A stretch of DNA of 51,249 nucleotides, from NCBI GenBank assembly GCA_013115125.1, contig JABANN010000221.1, forward strand, positions 1-51,249. Direction: 5' to 3'. The notes beneath the pieces were generated by a model that was not told where the DNA came from, ran no database searches, and saw only the letters and a program-made list of their open reading frames with translations. The DNA is from Perkinsus olseni. Its lineage: Eukaryota > Perkinsozoa > Perkinsida. This document shows positions 1-10,302 of this stretch, piece by piece (the stretch's first letter is position 1; each line of letters begins with the position of its first letter). Position numbers and translations under genes: made by a program.

Positions 1-517
1 AAGGTCAAGGAACGTGCTAGTCGTACGGTTCGTTCCAAGATCTTAGGGAGAGTTGAGAGTGATCCCAGTCACTATACGCAGCGGTTGCCTACGCCTACTG
101 GGAAACTACCTACGCCTTTGGTTAAGTATAACCGCCGCCGCGCACAGTACACGGCAGGTGCACCGAGGTGACCATTGTCGACTCCACGGCATAAGTGTCG
201 CCGCCGGCACCAGGGTGACCACACCCCTCGGCAGGCAAGTATTGGATGAGGCTAGCGCGTCAACAATTTCGGTTGTGGCTGCGTCTACGTTCTTTGCCGA
301 TGTCTTCCCGGCCGCTTCTGCTCGCGTTTTGGAGAGCGCTCCTGGTTGGTTCAACATCTTCGAACATTTCCCTGGCGATCGGGTGATTACCGCTCAACCG
401 ATTGAGTCGAGTAGCTCCGAGAATCTGGCGGATATTGTCGAGATCGTAACTCCCTTGGACGCTTCCGACGCTGAGTTGGGGCCCGATTTGCATCTCGAGT
501 CTCGTACCGTTGATTGA
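1..517 (+). CDS. Partial ORF of unknown identity at the window edge
   Basis: An open frame runs in from the window edge (frame 1, about the first 165 bases) and a second frame stays open to a stop at 515-517. The second frame has ordinary protein-like composition (PGWFNIFEHFPGDRV, then an acidic C-terminus). The frame change near 165-215 could be a short intron, but no clean pair of splice sites stands out. No family was recognised. The ORF is followed by a hairpin and a polyadenylation-like AATAAA near 1058, so this may be the end of a cellular gene or of a degraded repeat element. The sequence does not decide. Confidence 0.3.
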
Positions 518-1180
518 TGCGACCGGGGTTAATTAGCGGAATGTGCACGACTCGTAATCTGCGTCTGCGTATTGTAAACTTTCGTGGCGATTTGATTCGC
601 GTCTTTTTTGGACTCTCGTACATTTCTTACTCAGCGTTCGATGGAATTATCGATTCTTTCCGGTCTCGAGTTTTGACTGAATTTGACGTCCGAAAGCTAT
701 TCTTTTACCCTCACGCTTTTGTGTTCACTTTGGTGCCCATCTCCCTATGTCGTCCCGCCCCCGGCGGCTGTGACCGACATCTTGTTGGTGGTGTTGTCTG
801 GTGTCGGTGGAGCCTCCACGGTGGAGGACCTCTACTGGTGGTGTAGACGAGGGCGAACTGTGCATGATAGGTAGGTCCATGTACCATGCTTCAACTCTAA
901 GTCGTTGTCGTGTTAACAAGTGAAGTGTTGCGGTGGTCCCAGAGTCTGCGACCCAGACCACTGGTCTGGGTCCCAGACTCTGGGATCCTCCCTCGTTGAT
1001 CTCACCGGAAGGTACCATGAGATAATGACGCACAATACGCTCTTTCGGGCTGATCTCAATAAAAGTTTCTCATTCAACATCGCAATCTCCGAGTGATGTT
1101 GTCAGCCAATTCACTGGATTCTGCCGTCTTCTCTCTAGTCGTGAGCCCTGACAGATTATGGCAGGTTTGCCCAGTCCACC
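518..1180. other. Non-coding gap with hairpin and AATAAA
   Basis: No convincing gene. The gap holds the inverted repeat at 935-988 and an AATAAA followed by a T-rich tract near 1058. The exonuclease start codon follows at 1181. Confidence 0.5.
935..988. repeat. Near-perfect inverted repeat (hairpin)
   Basis: Arms of about 25 bases built from CCCAGAGTCTG and CCCAGACC pair with their complement downstream, with a minimal loop. It is one of many long hairpins found between genes in this window. Confidence 0.8.
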
Positions 1181-2978
1181 ATGCTTATCGTCCACCCTAC
1201 CCGCGCGACTCATCTCGCACGAAGATTTCGGCCTTTCTGTACACACGCACCCGGCACTGATGACCCATGCCGTTATAAGACAGCGCTCATACCGGAGGGT
1301 ACAATCGAGCCCCTTCGCCGTGGACTCGCTTCCGCCCTCAGCGAGGGCCGAGTGCGAACGAAGTTACCAAAATACCTCGGATTTATCGACACTGCCGAGA
1401 AGGCGAAGTCAGCTCTCCCTTCCATACTGGCCAACGACGTCGTTGGAGTGGACTGTGAAGGCGTTGGCCTATCGCGGTGGGGTCGTTTATGCGTTATGCA
1501 GATCTCGGCGGGTGATACGGTATTTGTATGCGACGCATTGCGAGCTGGCGTGATTGAAAGCCTGAGACCCGTTCTGGAAGCTAGCCATATACGGAAGGTC
1601 TTTCACGATTGCCGAGAAGATTCGGCTGCTTTGTGGGAGCAATTCTCGATCAAGCTGGAAGGTGTATACGACACTCAGACAGCACATCTGGTAAGCACAC
1701 TCATTGCCGGTGTGGTTCGAGTCACCGAAATCTTCCAACCTGGCGCCTTCTACGCACTCCGAGTGATCATTACGATTCGATTTCTTTTTGTAACTGATGG
1801 ACTCTTTCGCATTCTCTTCCACGATGTAAAGCTAATCATTAGGCTCGCATTATTCTATTTGTATGAGGTTGAGAGCATTGGTATTGCCTCTCAGCTCCTC
1901 CTGAAACGGCAATCCCAAGCACAATATCACATATCTTTGGACGACCTCTGCGTCAAGATCTTCGGGGTGCGGCTAGGCACAATAAAGGGAGAGGAATCAG
2001 CAGAGGGAGTCGTGGCGAAGATGGCGCAAGATCCTAATGTTTGGTTCTATCGTCCGCTGCAACCGGATATGGTATCCTATGCAGCCCGCGATGTGATGTG
2101 CTTACCACTGTTGAAGGAGCTCATGTCGCGCCCTGGCTTATTTCCACGTGAAGAAAGTAAGGTAAAAGGGGTGAAGGAAAGCTCAGAAGATTATGTCTGC
2201 CAAGTTGCTTCTGGAACCGGATAGCGAAGGCGTCTTCAGGCACTTCGTCATCAGTCGGGGTCGCACTCCTGGGCGAGTCAGAAGTTATGGCACGAAGTGA
2301 GGAGCACGTGGCCTACTGCCACTTGAATGAGCATATACGCCGACCGAGGGAACTGGAGAAGCGAGGACGACGCTTGGATGCGCTCCTCACTGCTGTCAAC
2401 TCTAGCGGGATGTAGTACCCGAATTAGGGACTTCACAATGGATCTCGTCTGCTTGATACTGTGGCGCACCGCGTAAGGCAAACTCTTGCTTGAGATGAGC
2501 GTAGTGGTATGCATGATAAAAAACGCTCCAGGGTATCTAGGCCCTCCACTGGCATTGTATTCCTCTCTCAAAGAAAGAAGGAATTTTCTGACAAATCCTC
2601 CAGGTACTTCAAGCTGAACTGCGGCCGGCAAGGAGTTGTTTGCCGACCAGAGAGTATGGCGAAAATGCATGACTTACAAGTACGCCCAGCCGTTCGGAGC
2701 GGCTTGGCAGGCCGGGCCTGCTTACTTGCTCCTTTGCTCTGACTTGACGGTCTCAGGTTGGAGATGTCGTCCAGTGTTACGTGTCGGGTTGGAACCCATC
2801 TGGAAGTGTGATATTTCTTGAGCGCTACGAGCGTGGTACAAGAGAAGCTGCCATGATTGACACGGTTCACGAAATTCGGCATCCTGACATGACTTCTCCT
2901 GAGGGGATGTATGGCCGCAGCACGACAGCTCTTCTACAAAAGCTGGATGACAAACGACCACTTACGCGCGGTTTTTAA
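1181..2978 (+). CDS. 3'-5' exonuclease (DEDDy, EXD/RNase D-like), multi-exon
   Basis: The first 347 codons carry the DEDDy exonuclease motifs in order: VDCEG (D and E of motif I), FHDCREDSAAL (motif II) and YAARDV (motif III Y and D). These belong to the RNase D/EXD1/WRN exonuclease fold, which trims RNA or DNA 3' ends with two metal ions. The ATG at 1181 begins an Arg-rich leader that could target mitochondria. A 204-nt insertion between DTQTAHL and LLLKRQ (1691-1894) has GT...AG ends and is probably an intron, although it is a multiple of three and stop-free. Further exon-like pieces follow: one containing AYCHLNEHIRRPRELEKRGR, one with APGYLGPPLALYSSL, and a last one starting VGDVVQCYVSGW, which resembles an S1/OB strand pattern and ends at a stop at 2976-2978. 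The join between the last exons is not fully resolved; the exonuclease call itself is firm. Confidence 0.85.
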
Positions 2979-3447
2979 GATTGATGAGTGCGCATGTGTC
3001 TGTGCGATTGAACGCCGTTTCCGACGTTTGACAGTTTGTGCACGGAGTAGTGGGGAGGCCTCTGGGACGACGCTGCTCACCGACTTCCGGCATTGAGTGA
3101 TACGCCAGGCTGTGGCTTCTTCTTCGTTAAAGAGTGCGATATAATAACTCAGAGGCGACTCAGGTCTGCGCTGTGGACTGTGCCCTCACGCTGAATTGTT
3201 CCGTAGACAGTAATATCGCGTGGTGATACACTTCTAGTAATTTTCGAATGCATCTTGGGACGTTGATGCTCTGCAACGTTCATTAATTGTTGTCCGTCGT
3301 CCCTAGCTATTCGTAGCCGCTATTCTTCGACCATGGCCCCAAACCATCGAGGCAGTGACCCAGTGTTGTTCAAAGTCATGATGAAGCAATGAGAGTGCCT
3401 GTCTACCACGAGTTGGTGATAGCCAAAAAGCTAGGATAACAGCGTAC
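2979..3447. other. Gap between the exonuclease and tRNA genes
   Basis: No coding signal was recognised. The sequence probably holds the exonuclease 3' untranslated region and the upstream region of the tRNA gene. Confidence 0.5.
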
Positions 3448-3519
3448 GCGCCGCTGGTCCAAAGGTTACGACATCTGTCTGCCAAACGGAGGATCCGGGT
3501 TCAATTCCCGGGCGGCGCA
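3448..3519 (+). tRNA. tRNA-Gly (anticodon GCC)
   Basis: A complete 72-nt cloverleaf. The 7-bp acceptor stem is GCGCCGC/GCGGCGC with discriminator A. The anticodon stem TCTGT/ACGGA encloses loop CTGCCAA, giving anticodon GCC. The T arm is CCGGG-TTCAATT-CCCGG. The A box lies in TGGTCCAAAGG and the B box is GGTTCAATTCC. No intron and no encoded CCA. A nearly identical gene lies on the opposite strand at 6520-6591. Confidence 0.96.
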
Positions 3520-4268
3520 GCTCATTCTTCTTTGCCCGAATCGTTGTCGGATTCAGATGTGGCCACGGTGGAGCCAGACACTCAAGAGAGGTCTGGCTGC
3601 CTCCGAGGCAATGCCTCGGAACCATCAAGGGACCGTATTTTGTGTACTGCAGTACGCTTCTAGTTACACTAGCAGACAGTCAATTGCGTGCGCATTCGGT
3701 TTAGTTGCACTTTCAGGCGGTTATGATGGATGATGCTCCCGACAAACACGTCGATATACAAGATTCTTCTCATTGGCGTCGCAGCACAGGCGAAGAGCAA
3801 CAGCAGGCCGGAGACCGCTGGCTGCGCCGATTAAACTAGAATGCGGGAGGTTAGAATAACAAGGGAGTCGGGATTGCCTCTGACGCAGCGATATGGCGGG
3901 CGTAGAGGAATTCTAACATTGGAACATACCGACATTGGAGGCTCTGGTTGCGAAGGCAAATATCGGAAGTACGAGAGTACCGAAGAAGCATCATCGCTCT
4001 GAAGCGCGTGCTTCGAAAACCTGTGACTCGCAGGCTGCGAGTGTCTCAGCTATCCCGCTGGGTCCTCCACGTCTACAAGTAAGTGTACGTAGCACATGTT
4101 GCTCTGCGGATTCACCACATATTTCCCCTAACCTCGTTCCGTATGAATATAATCGTTACTATCATTATGAGATTCCAATGTAGCCGAAACGACTGAACAT
4201 AACAGAGCCATTGAAAGTGTGAAAAACTTGTTAAATGTATTAATAGTAATAGCTTGCAAGTGAATGCT
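3520..4268. other. Gap between tRNA-Gly and the phosphomutase gene
   Basis: No supported gene. A short open frame at 3935-4183 (+) has no recognisable feature and low-complexity content. The right end should contain the 3' untranslated region of the phosphomutase, which is read toward it. Confidence 0.5.
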
Positions 4269-6048
4269 TCATCGGCTTGTCAACACGTATTTTGTCGGCT
4301 GGAGGAAATAGTCGACAACCGTCTTAACGAGGTCATCGAGCTTCTTCTGAGCTTCTCCCATACCAGACTTGTCGCTGATCTCGCAGTAGTACTTGACCTT
4401 CGGCTCGGTACCGGAGGCTCGAATGGTCACAACACCGCCGTTCTCGAAGTACATGGTCAACATTTGCTCATCGGGCGTAACCGGCAGAGTCGACTTCTTA
4501 TCATCCATTCTGGAATCATAACCGAGAGTCACGTCGCGGACATCGGCCACCTTCAAGGAGCCCAACTTTTTCTTGTAGTCGCCGTTGTTGCGGTACTCAT
4601 CGAACATACGCTTGAGAACTTCAGGGTCGTTGTAGATATAGAAACTATTGTATTGAGCGAAGTAGCCAACTTCGTCGCGTATTTGCTCCAACCTCTCATA
4701 CAGGGTGATGCCTTTTTCGCGACGGTAGTAGTTCGCCATCTCGCACCACACACTGCAAGCACTGATACCATCCTTATCGGGGACGGTCATGGTCAGGCCG
4801 CTACCCAGGGACTCTTCATAGGCGTTGCAGTAAGCCAACTCCGGATTCTCAGCGGTCATGTTCATTGCCAAGTTTGCCAACCATTTGAAACCGGTAAGAG
4901 TATCCACATAATGAGCACCATAATGGTCGGCAAGACCCTTCAACATTTTAGACGACACTGTCGAGTTCATAACGAGACAGTTCTTCAGATCGACACCACG
5001 ACGCTTGGCCATGAGAATCTGCCAATCAGAGAAGAGCACACCAAGTTCATCGCCGCCGAAACGGTGCCATGATCCATCCTTCTGCTTCTCACAGGAGGTG
5101 AACCGATCGGCGTCAGGGTCATTAGCAAGAACATAGTCAGTATGCTCTAGCTTCGCTTGGGCAATGGCCATGTCCAAAGCCCCTTTCTCTTCCGGGTTGG
5201 GGAAGGCAACCGTCGGGAACTCCGGGTCTGGCTGGGCCTGCGCAGAGACGACCGAGAAGCTTTTTTCGGGGAACTTAAACTTTCTCAGTAGACCAATGGC
5301 CTGAGGTAGACCGACTCCGTGCATTGGGGTGTAGACGAAGCGGATATCACAGTGCTTGTTGAGTTCAGGGAACCTGCACAGCTCTTTAGAGATCTGCTCA
5401 ATGTAGGCGTAGATGGCTTCCTCATAAGGGTCGATAGTCTTGGTTGGATCCTTCAAGTAACACTCGGAATCAAGCAAATTCAAAGCCTCCTTCCACGGCT
5501 GCAGGTTGTCCTGGATTCTGCTCTCAACTTCAGAGTCGACCGGCGGAATGATTTGAGCTCCGTTGTCACCATAGACTTTATAACCATTGTACTGCTTCGG
5601 GTTGTGCGATGCCGTCATTTGAGCACCACATAAGGCGTGCAAATGCTTCACCAAATACGCGTTCAAAGGGGTCACACTGGTGCTCTTGTCGATGAGATAA
5701 ACCTTCATTCCTCTTGTCAGGAACACAGCAGCTGCAACGTGTGCGAAGCGCCGAGAGTTGTAGCGACCATCAAAGCCGAGGACAACACCGCGCTCAGCCA
5801 TGCCCTCCTTGCCGTACTTATCCTGAAGGTAGACGCACAGGCCTTGTGAAGCCTGTAGAACCGTGAGGCAATTCATCCTATCATAACCGGCACCCATCAC
5901 ACCGCGGAGACCGGCAGTCCCAAACTCGATACGATTTTTTGGATCGAGGTGAGCCTTTATCTCCTCGTCGGTGAAGTTGGCGGCCTCCTTCCTGGTGTTT
6001 TTGTTGGCTGCCGATGGATAACCAGTTCTCCACAGCGGGATCAGTCAT
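4269..6048 (-). CDS. PGM2: PGM2-type phosphoglucomutase/phosphopentomutase
   Basis: Alpha-D-phosphohexomutase superfamily enzyme of the PGM2/PGM2L1 branch, which interconverts 1- and 5/6-phosphates of pentoses or hexoses in the cytosol. It shows FGTAGLRG at the N-terminus, the phosphoserine loop MTASHNPKQYNGYKVYG, the metal loop DPDADRF, the sugar-binding EESLGSG and the C-terminal phosphate site RASGTEPKVKYY. Length is typical (~590 aa). From about 6030 to 4269 the frame is continuous with no intron. The only plausible initiator, the ATG at 6046-6048, begins MTDPAVENWLS, the expected family N-terminus, but in a frame one base off from the rest. The shift falls between VENWLS and NKNTRKEAANF. 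A sequence error, a true frameshift or an unusual mini-intron could explain it. The function call is secure; only the start is in doubt. Confidence 0.96.
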
Positions 6049-6519
6049 GACAATTGAGATTAATCAATAATGAAAACTGAAGATATCGTGTTTGAGCGCC
6101 CATAGGATCCAGCGGCAGCGATACGAAAATACGAGTTGACGCTAGTAATATCAGTTTCCTCTAGATCTTTAACACACAACCTGTGAGATCTTAAAAGCGT
6201 CCGTCCTAAGCGCGACACAGATTTCTGCCTGTAACGCGAAAACGAAAATACCAGTCTGACAGGAAGACGCCTCTACAGATGCCAAGGGGCGTTGACTCTA
6301 GCACGCACGGGGATGACCAGGAAGTTAGATTTTGTCCCAGCACGCGAGTCGGCACAGGCTCCCACTCGGACATCTTTGGGTAAAATCTGTCCCAGAGACA
6401 GCAAATGCCACAACTCGTGACGCCGGCCTCGCGACACCAATGACGGACCGTTTCGGAGAGTTTGAGGGTCTCTCAAGTCGATCTTAAGAGGATCGAACGA
6501 ACATCACCTCGAATATGGC
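6049..6519. other. Gap upstream of the phosphomutase
   Basis: No gene seen. It separates the phosphomutase start from the second tRNA-Gly and should contain the phosphomutase promoter. Confidence 0.5.
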
Positions 6520-6591
6520 TGCGCCGCCCGGGAATCGAACCCGGATTCTCCGTTTGGCAGACAGATGTCGTAACCTTTAGACCAGCGGCGC
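6520..6591 (-). tRNA. tRNA-Gly (anticodon GCC), second copy
   Basis: The reverse complement gives a full 72-nt cloverleaf with the same acceptor stem (GCGCCGC/GCGGCGC), the same anticodon loop CTGCCAA (GCC) and T arm CCGGG-TTCGATT-CCCGG. It differs from the copy at 3448-3519 at only three positions, one each in the D arm, the variable region and the T loop. The two copies flank the phosphomutase in opposite orientation. Confidence 0.96.
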
Positions 6592-6914
6592 GGATGCAAA
6601 TTGCTTTAATGCACCACAGTCACCGGGTAGTCCCTGGCGCAAGATTCACTAGACGGTTTCGAGATCCAATCTTTTTCAGTCTTGAGAACACAACAACTCT
6701 TCAAAATCCGCTTGACTATCGTTCAGTCCTCTCTTCGCTATGAGCAGCTGAAGGGAATCTGATCGAATCACCCAGCAGTGGACGGGTTTTTTTCAAGACC
6801 AGCACAGTAAACAGATGCAAGCCAGCGACTAGTTGCCTGAGCGTCGAGGACTTTGAAATTCCTCGTGCCAATGTTCGATTTCTGCCAATAACAGATCATG
6901 CAAACTCTGCAAGT
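6592..6914. other. Gap with no recognised gene
   Basis: Nothing supported was seen between the second tRNA gene and the weak ORF at 6915. Confidence 0.5.
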
Positions 6915-7268
6915 ATGAGGGACATAAGCAGTTGGCTGTCCGAAAAGCGGGGGATTCCCCCGGAAATAGCGACACACTATGACGGTGTGTCTAGGATCAA
7001 GGATCTAACTGAAGAGCTCGTGTACGCAGCGAGCCGCCTTCGGCGGTGCACCTTCATGAGTGTCTACAAGGCTCGCTCTAGAAAAGTACTTCGAAGCCCT
7101 CATCGTTGCGCGAGCATGACCTTGACCATTCCGAGGGAATCATGGAGAGACGAGAAGGCACCAGAATCGCGGAGGACTCTGCTCTTGGAGAGTGTAGAAC
7201 CGACTTTCGACTGCTCCTCACCGCGATGGCTCAGTGTACGCGTTCGTCTGCGCGACTCCGTGCAGTAA
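6915..7268 (+). CDS. Hypothetical protein (weak)
   Basis: An ATG-initiated frame of 117 codons. The first ~38 residues (ISSWLSEKRGIPPEIATHYD, then KDLTEELVYA) look protein-like and helical. The rest is Arg/Ser-rich and may be read through non-coding sequence. No homology was recognised and no splice sites were assigned. Confidence 0.3.
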   Translation: MRDISSWLSEKRGIPPEIATHYDGVSRIKDLTEELVYAASRLRRCTFMSVYKARSRKVLRSPHRCASMTLTIPRESWRDEKAPESRRTLLLESVEPTFDCSSPRWLSVRVRLRDSVQ

Positions 7269-7894
7269 AATCGAGTCGGTGAAGAGTTCGGCCCTTCTGT
7301 CGCTTATTTTCACCAGCACATTCCGCGATCCACCAGGTCGCCCCGTGTCAACGGGGCCCGTTGAACGGGCTGTCGTCAGGAGCTAAAGTTATAACCGATC
7401 GCACCGAAGGAGTGAACCAACCATTTCCCCGAACAGGGCTTTGGATCTGCACACCGAAGTCTACGACGGGTTAAGAGTCTCTACTGCGGACGACCTTTCG
7501 CGCCACGGCTCAAGTGAAGTTCAGTTTCTATAGAACCGATTGGCATGGCGATCGTGTGGATCTCTGTCGATGCCGTCGGTCACAGTGTCCCTCGGTGGCG
7601 ACCGAGGCACGCTCTCGCGGGATGCGTACCCCAAACGATCCGTCGGCCAACACACGCCGTGTGTCACACGGCATCTTCGTGCGGCCTGGGCTTTGTCATG
7701 ACTGTGTAGCGCCGTGATTAGGAACGCGTTGGCGGAGAAAGTTGAACTCGCTCGAATGACCTCTCAACGGAGACTCGCCTTTGTGAGCCCTTCCCACTCA
7801 GAACATGGAACACGACCGTTCTCCACTCAAAGCCGAATGCTATATTTCGAGAAAAATGTGAAAAATATTAGTCGGAATAAAAACTGAGGGGAGA
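7269..7894. other. Gap with short hairpins, no gene seen
   Basis: It contains several GC-rich stem-loops, for example around 7334-7372 (CCCCGTGTCAACGGGG then CCCGTTGAACGGG) and 7653-7675. No RNA family was recognised. The right end should include the 3' untranslated region of the glycosyltransferase gene. Confidence 0.45.
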
Positions 7895-9937
7895 TTAGCA
7901 CGCACAAGGGGGCGGCTGACTTGGCTGTTTGAAGGGACACTCAGGCGGCTCAACTTCTAACATCGCTGCGACCGCTTCGCTGGGGGAGAGCTCTTCAACA
8001 TTCTTCTTGAGCTTGGCAGCAGCACTCTTCAGGACCTCGTGCTTGGCGACTTGGAGCTCTCCAACCTTCGAGTTATAGCAGTCGGGATCGAAGGCAACGT
8101 GATCGGCGTCCATGGCGGAACGGTACAGGTGATGATCTAATGGGCAATGTACCGTCGAATCACCATCACGGCAACCGATGGGAGACCACATCGGAGCTAG
8201 TTCGAAATAATCTGCCCAAGAACAGTACTCGCACATGTAGGTATCCTTGGAATGCGGCTGACCAGGCTCGAAATTGCCGTTCTGAACATCCACCATGGCT
8301 TTACAATTATCATCAGTGGACTCGCAGTAGCGTTCCCAGATATCGGAAGTAGGAGAGAGACCATCGGCGTAAGGCCTTGGAATTGAAAAACCGCTCCTCA
8401 TCAACTCGACGCCTCGTTGAATCGTGTCTATGATACCTTCACGCTGAAGTCGACCATAGATGTTCCATAGCCGTCGAGGGTAATACACCGAGCCCAAATG
8501 CGAAGAACCAGTAGCGAAGTGGACGTCTCTATAGGAGACTTGGTATCTTTGGGGATCACCAAGAAGCTCCATCGACCCAAGATGCACCACAACCCCACCT
8601 GGCTTGGTCAAGTGACATCGTGTCAAGCCCGTGCCCGTGGAGCTGATATACAAATGAGAACGCCCGATGATGTCTAACTGTTCGGCAAAAGAATGATCCT
8701 CCCATTCAAGAAAAGTTATATCGCAGTCAAGAAGGGCTGCAGAGTTGGCCGCTATGTCTTTCAACATCGACTTCATCTCCTCATCGAACCTCTTGTTGTC
8801 AGTTATAACCCCTCGGCATTTCTCGTCAGGATCAGCATCAGCTACATGAAGCTCAGGCTTCGGCCACGGAGCTAGATCGAAGCCGGCGAGCAGCCTCTGC
8901 CCAAACCAAAATAATGCATTCTCGTATGAATAAGAGCCGGGCATAGCCATGCTTCGCTGAGGGTTGCGATGGCCCATGAACCGACTGCCGACTAGCAGCC
9001 TGGAGAAGACAGTTAGCGGAGACTTGAGGTCAGTCGTGAGAAAGACGGCGCCTCGCCCGAAGCTTTCAAGGACTGTCCAGTAAGGGACCGACCAAAAGAT
9101 TCCTCTAGCTCGCTTTGAACCATCATCGCCCAAGGGAACCATGTTCAGCGCATCGAAGGTGTGACCAAACCGCACGGCTGTCACCCAAGCTGGATAAAAA
9201 CTGTCATAGAGGAAGTGCCCTGGGTTTAACGCGCCGAAAAACTGCCAGTGGAGGCTGGTGCCGGATACGAGTTGCGGCTCCGGACTGCCCGTGAGCCAGG
9301 AAAAGAAGTTTCTTTGCTTCCTTCGTTTCCACTGGACGAAAACCGACTCGTCCTTGAAGAACAAGATTTGGGGATGGAATGGTACGGCCTCCTTCCGGTC
9401 CTTCGCGTCACTCGAGACGCCGTTGAGAATCTCCCGTACACTGGTCTCGGTAACGGGCGTGCCTGTGTCGGTCTGATTATTGAAGACATCTGCACCGTTG
9501 AAGTCGAAGGCACCTCCCGTATACGCTGCCTTCTTAACATTGCCGAGGTCATTTCCAGGCAAAACGATAACGAAATTGTTAATCGTACTATCATAGTAGA
9601 GCCGATCGAATGCACAGGACCGATTTCTTCGCCATCCAACACACTGAATGGACGTCCAAGGAGATTCGGGGTTTCCTACTCCGGGAGCAACATAATCGAC
9701 CCATTGAGGCCTCCCGCTAGTTTCGTTCGTCAAAGAACGAGCAGGCCTCCCAGCTCGATGAAGCATGTGGAGTCCATTAGAGACTTTCTGCATAGGAGGA
9801 GGAATCCGCGGCTCGAAGTGTACCATGAAGCTCCCACTCGTGAGATAGATTTGGATTACCGCAAGAAGAACGACTACGACCACGACGAATGTGATCCGGC
9901 GTGGGGAGAGCAGGAGCAGCTGCCACCGCCGTAGCAT
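7895..9937 (-). CDS. GT61-like (DUF563) type II membrane glycosyltransferase
   Basis: About 680 aa with no evident intron. The ATG at 9935-9937 is preferred because it starts MLRRWQLLLLSPRR followed by a strongly hydrophobic TFVVVVVVLLAVIQIYL, a classic type II signal anchor for the Golgi. The frame is open further upstream but without an ATG. The luminal part contains HFLYDSFYPAW and, later, STGTGLTRCHLTKPGGVVVHLG. This pair is typical of the GT61/DUF563 fold (EOGT, plant xylosyl- and arabinosyltransferases), where the second motif forms the nucleotide-sugar site. It probably transfers a pentose or GlcNAc to glycoprotein or polysaccharide; donor and acceptor cannot be read from sequence. A Cys-rich C-terminal segment with MCEYCSWADYFEL and a Pro/Cys tail lies beyond the usual domain. 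Confidence 0.85.
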   Translation of the reverse strand: MLRRWQLLLLSPRRITFVVVVVVLLAVIQIYLTSGSFMVHFEPRIPPPMQKVSNGLHMLHRAGRPARSLTNETSGRPQWVDYVAPGVGNPESPWTSIQCVGWRRNRSCAFDRLYYDSTINNFVIVLPGNDLGNVKKAAYTGGAFDFNGADVFNNQTDTGTPVTETSVREILNGVSSDAKDRKEAVPFHPQILFFKDESVFVQWKRRKQRNFFSWLTGSPEPQLVSGTSLHWQFFGALNPGHFLYDSFYPAWVTAVRFGHTFDALNMVPLGDDGSKRARGIFWSVPYWTVLESFGRGAVFLTTDLKSPLTVFSRLLVGSRFMGHRNPQRSMAMPGSYSYENALFWFGQRLLAGFDLAPWPKPELHVADADPDEKCRGVITDNKRFDEEMKSMLKDIAANSAALLDCDITFLEWEDHSFAEQLDIIGRSHLYISSTGTGLTRCHLTKPGGVVVHLGSMELLGDPQRYQVSYRDVHFATGSSHLGSVYYPRRLWNIYGRLQREGIIDTIQRGVELMRSGFSIPRPYADGLSPTSDIWERYCESTDDNCKAMVDVQNGNFEPGQPHSKDTYMCEYCSWADYFELAPMWSPIGCRDGDSTVHCPLDHHLYRSAMDADHVAFDPDCYNSKVGELQVAKHEVLKSAAAKLKKNVEELSPSEAVAAMLEVEPPECPFKQPSQPPPCAC

Positions 9938-10302
9938 GCGGAATGAGGGCGAGTTGAACGAAGCAACTGAAGTGGTGGGGTAAATAAGTACTACTCGTAC
10001 TTCTTTAGAAAAGAAGTTTGATACCTGACTGACCAGAGTGAAGACAGGATAGTAGGCAGTTAAGAAACACAAGTTTTTCCCCAGTAGCAATTGCCAATAC
10101 ACCGATGCGCTTGAATTATTCGAAAAGTATTCGACAAAAACTTTTCACGAGAGGACCCTCACCCACTCAGGCAGACTGGGTCCATCGTGTATCCGAGGCA
10201 GCTAGGAACAACAGGAAAACGAGGCTGGAACGGTGGTTCCCAATCCCGACCTGCCGACTCTCGCACTAAATCCAACAATCTCTCAGAAAAAACAAGGACC
10301 CC
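9938..10302. other. Upstream region of the glycosyltransferase gene
   Basis: No supported gene. It probably contains the promoter of the minus-strand glycosyltransferase. Confidence 0.45.

Noticed and set aside
1-1140. Idea that this is the 3' end of an LTR-type element
   Set aside because: There is an ORF end, hairpin, AATAAA and T-rich tract, but no reverse transcriptase or integrase motif and no second terminal repeat in the window to compare with, so it is not called.
3431-3628. ORFs reading RRPGIEPGSSVWQTDVV here and a matching one at 6462-6743
   Set aside because: They are translations of the tRNA-Gly genes; this peptide pattern is a well-known tRNA shadow.
4254-5072. 272-codon plus-strand ORF
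   Set aside because: Exactly antisense to the PGM2-like coding sequence. Its length comes from the codon use of the real gene, and it shows no recognisable motif.
9248-9934. 228-codon plus-strand ORF
   Set aside because: Antisense to the GT61-like gene, whose motifs and membrane anchor settle the strand.
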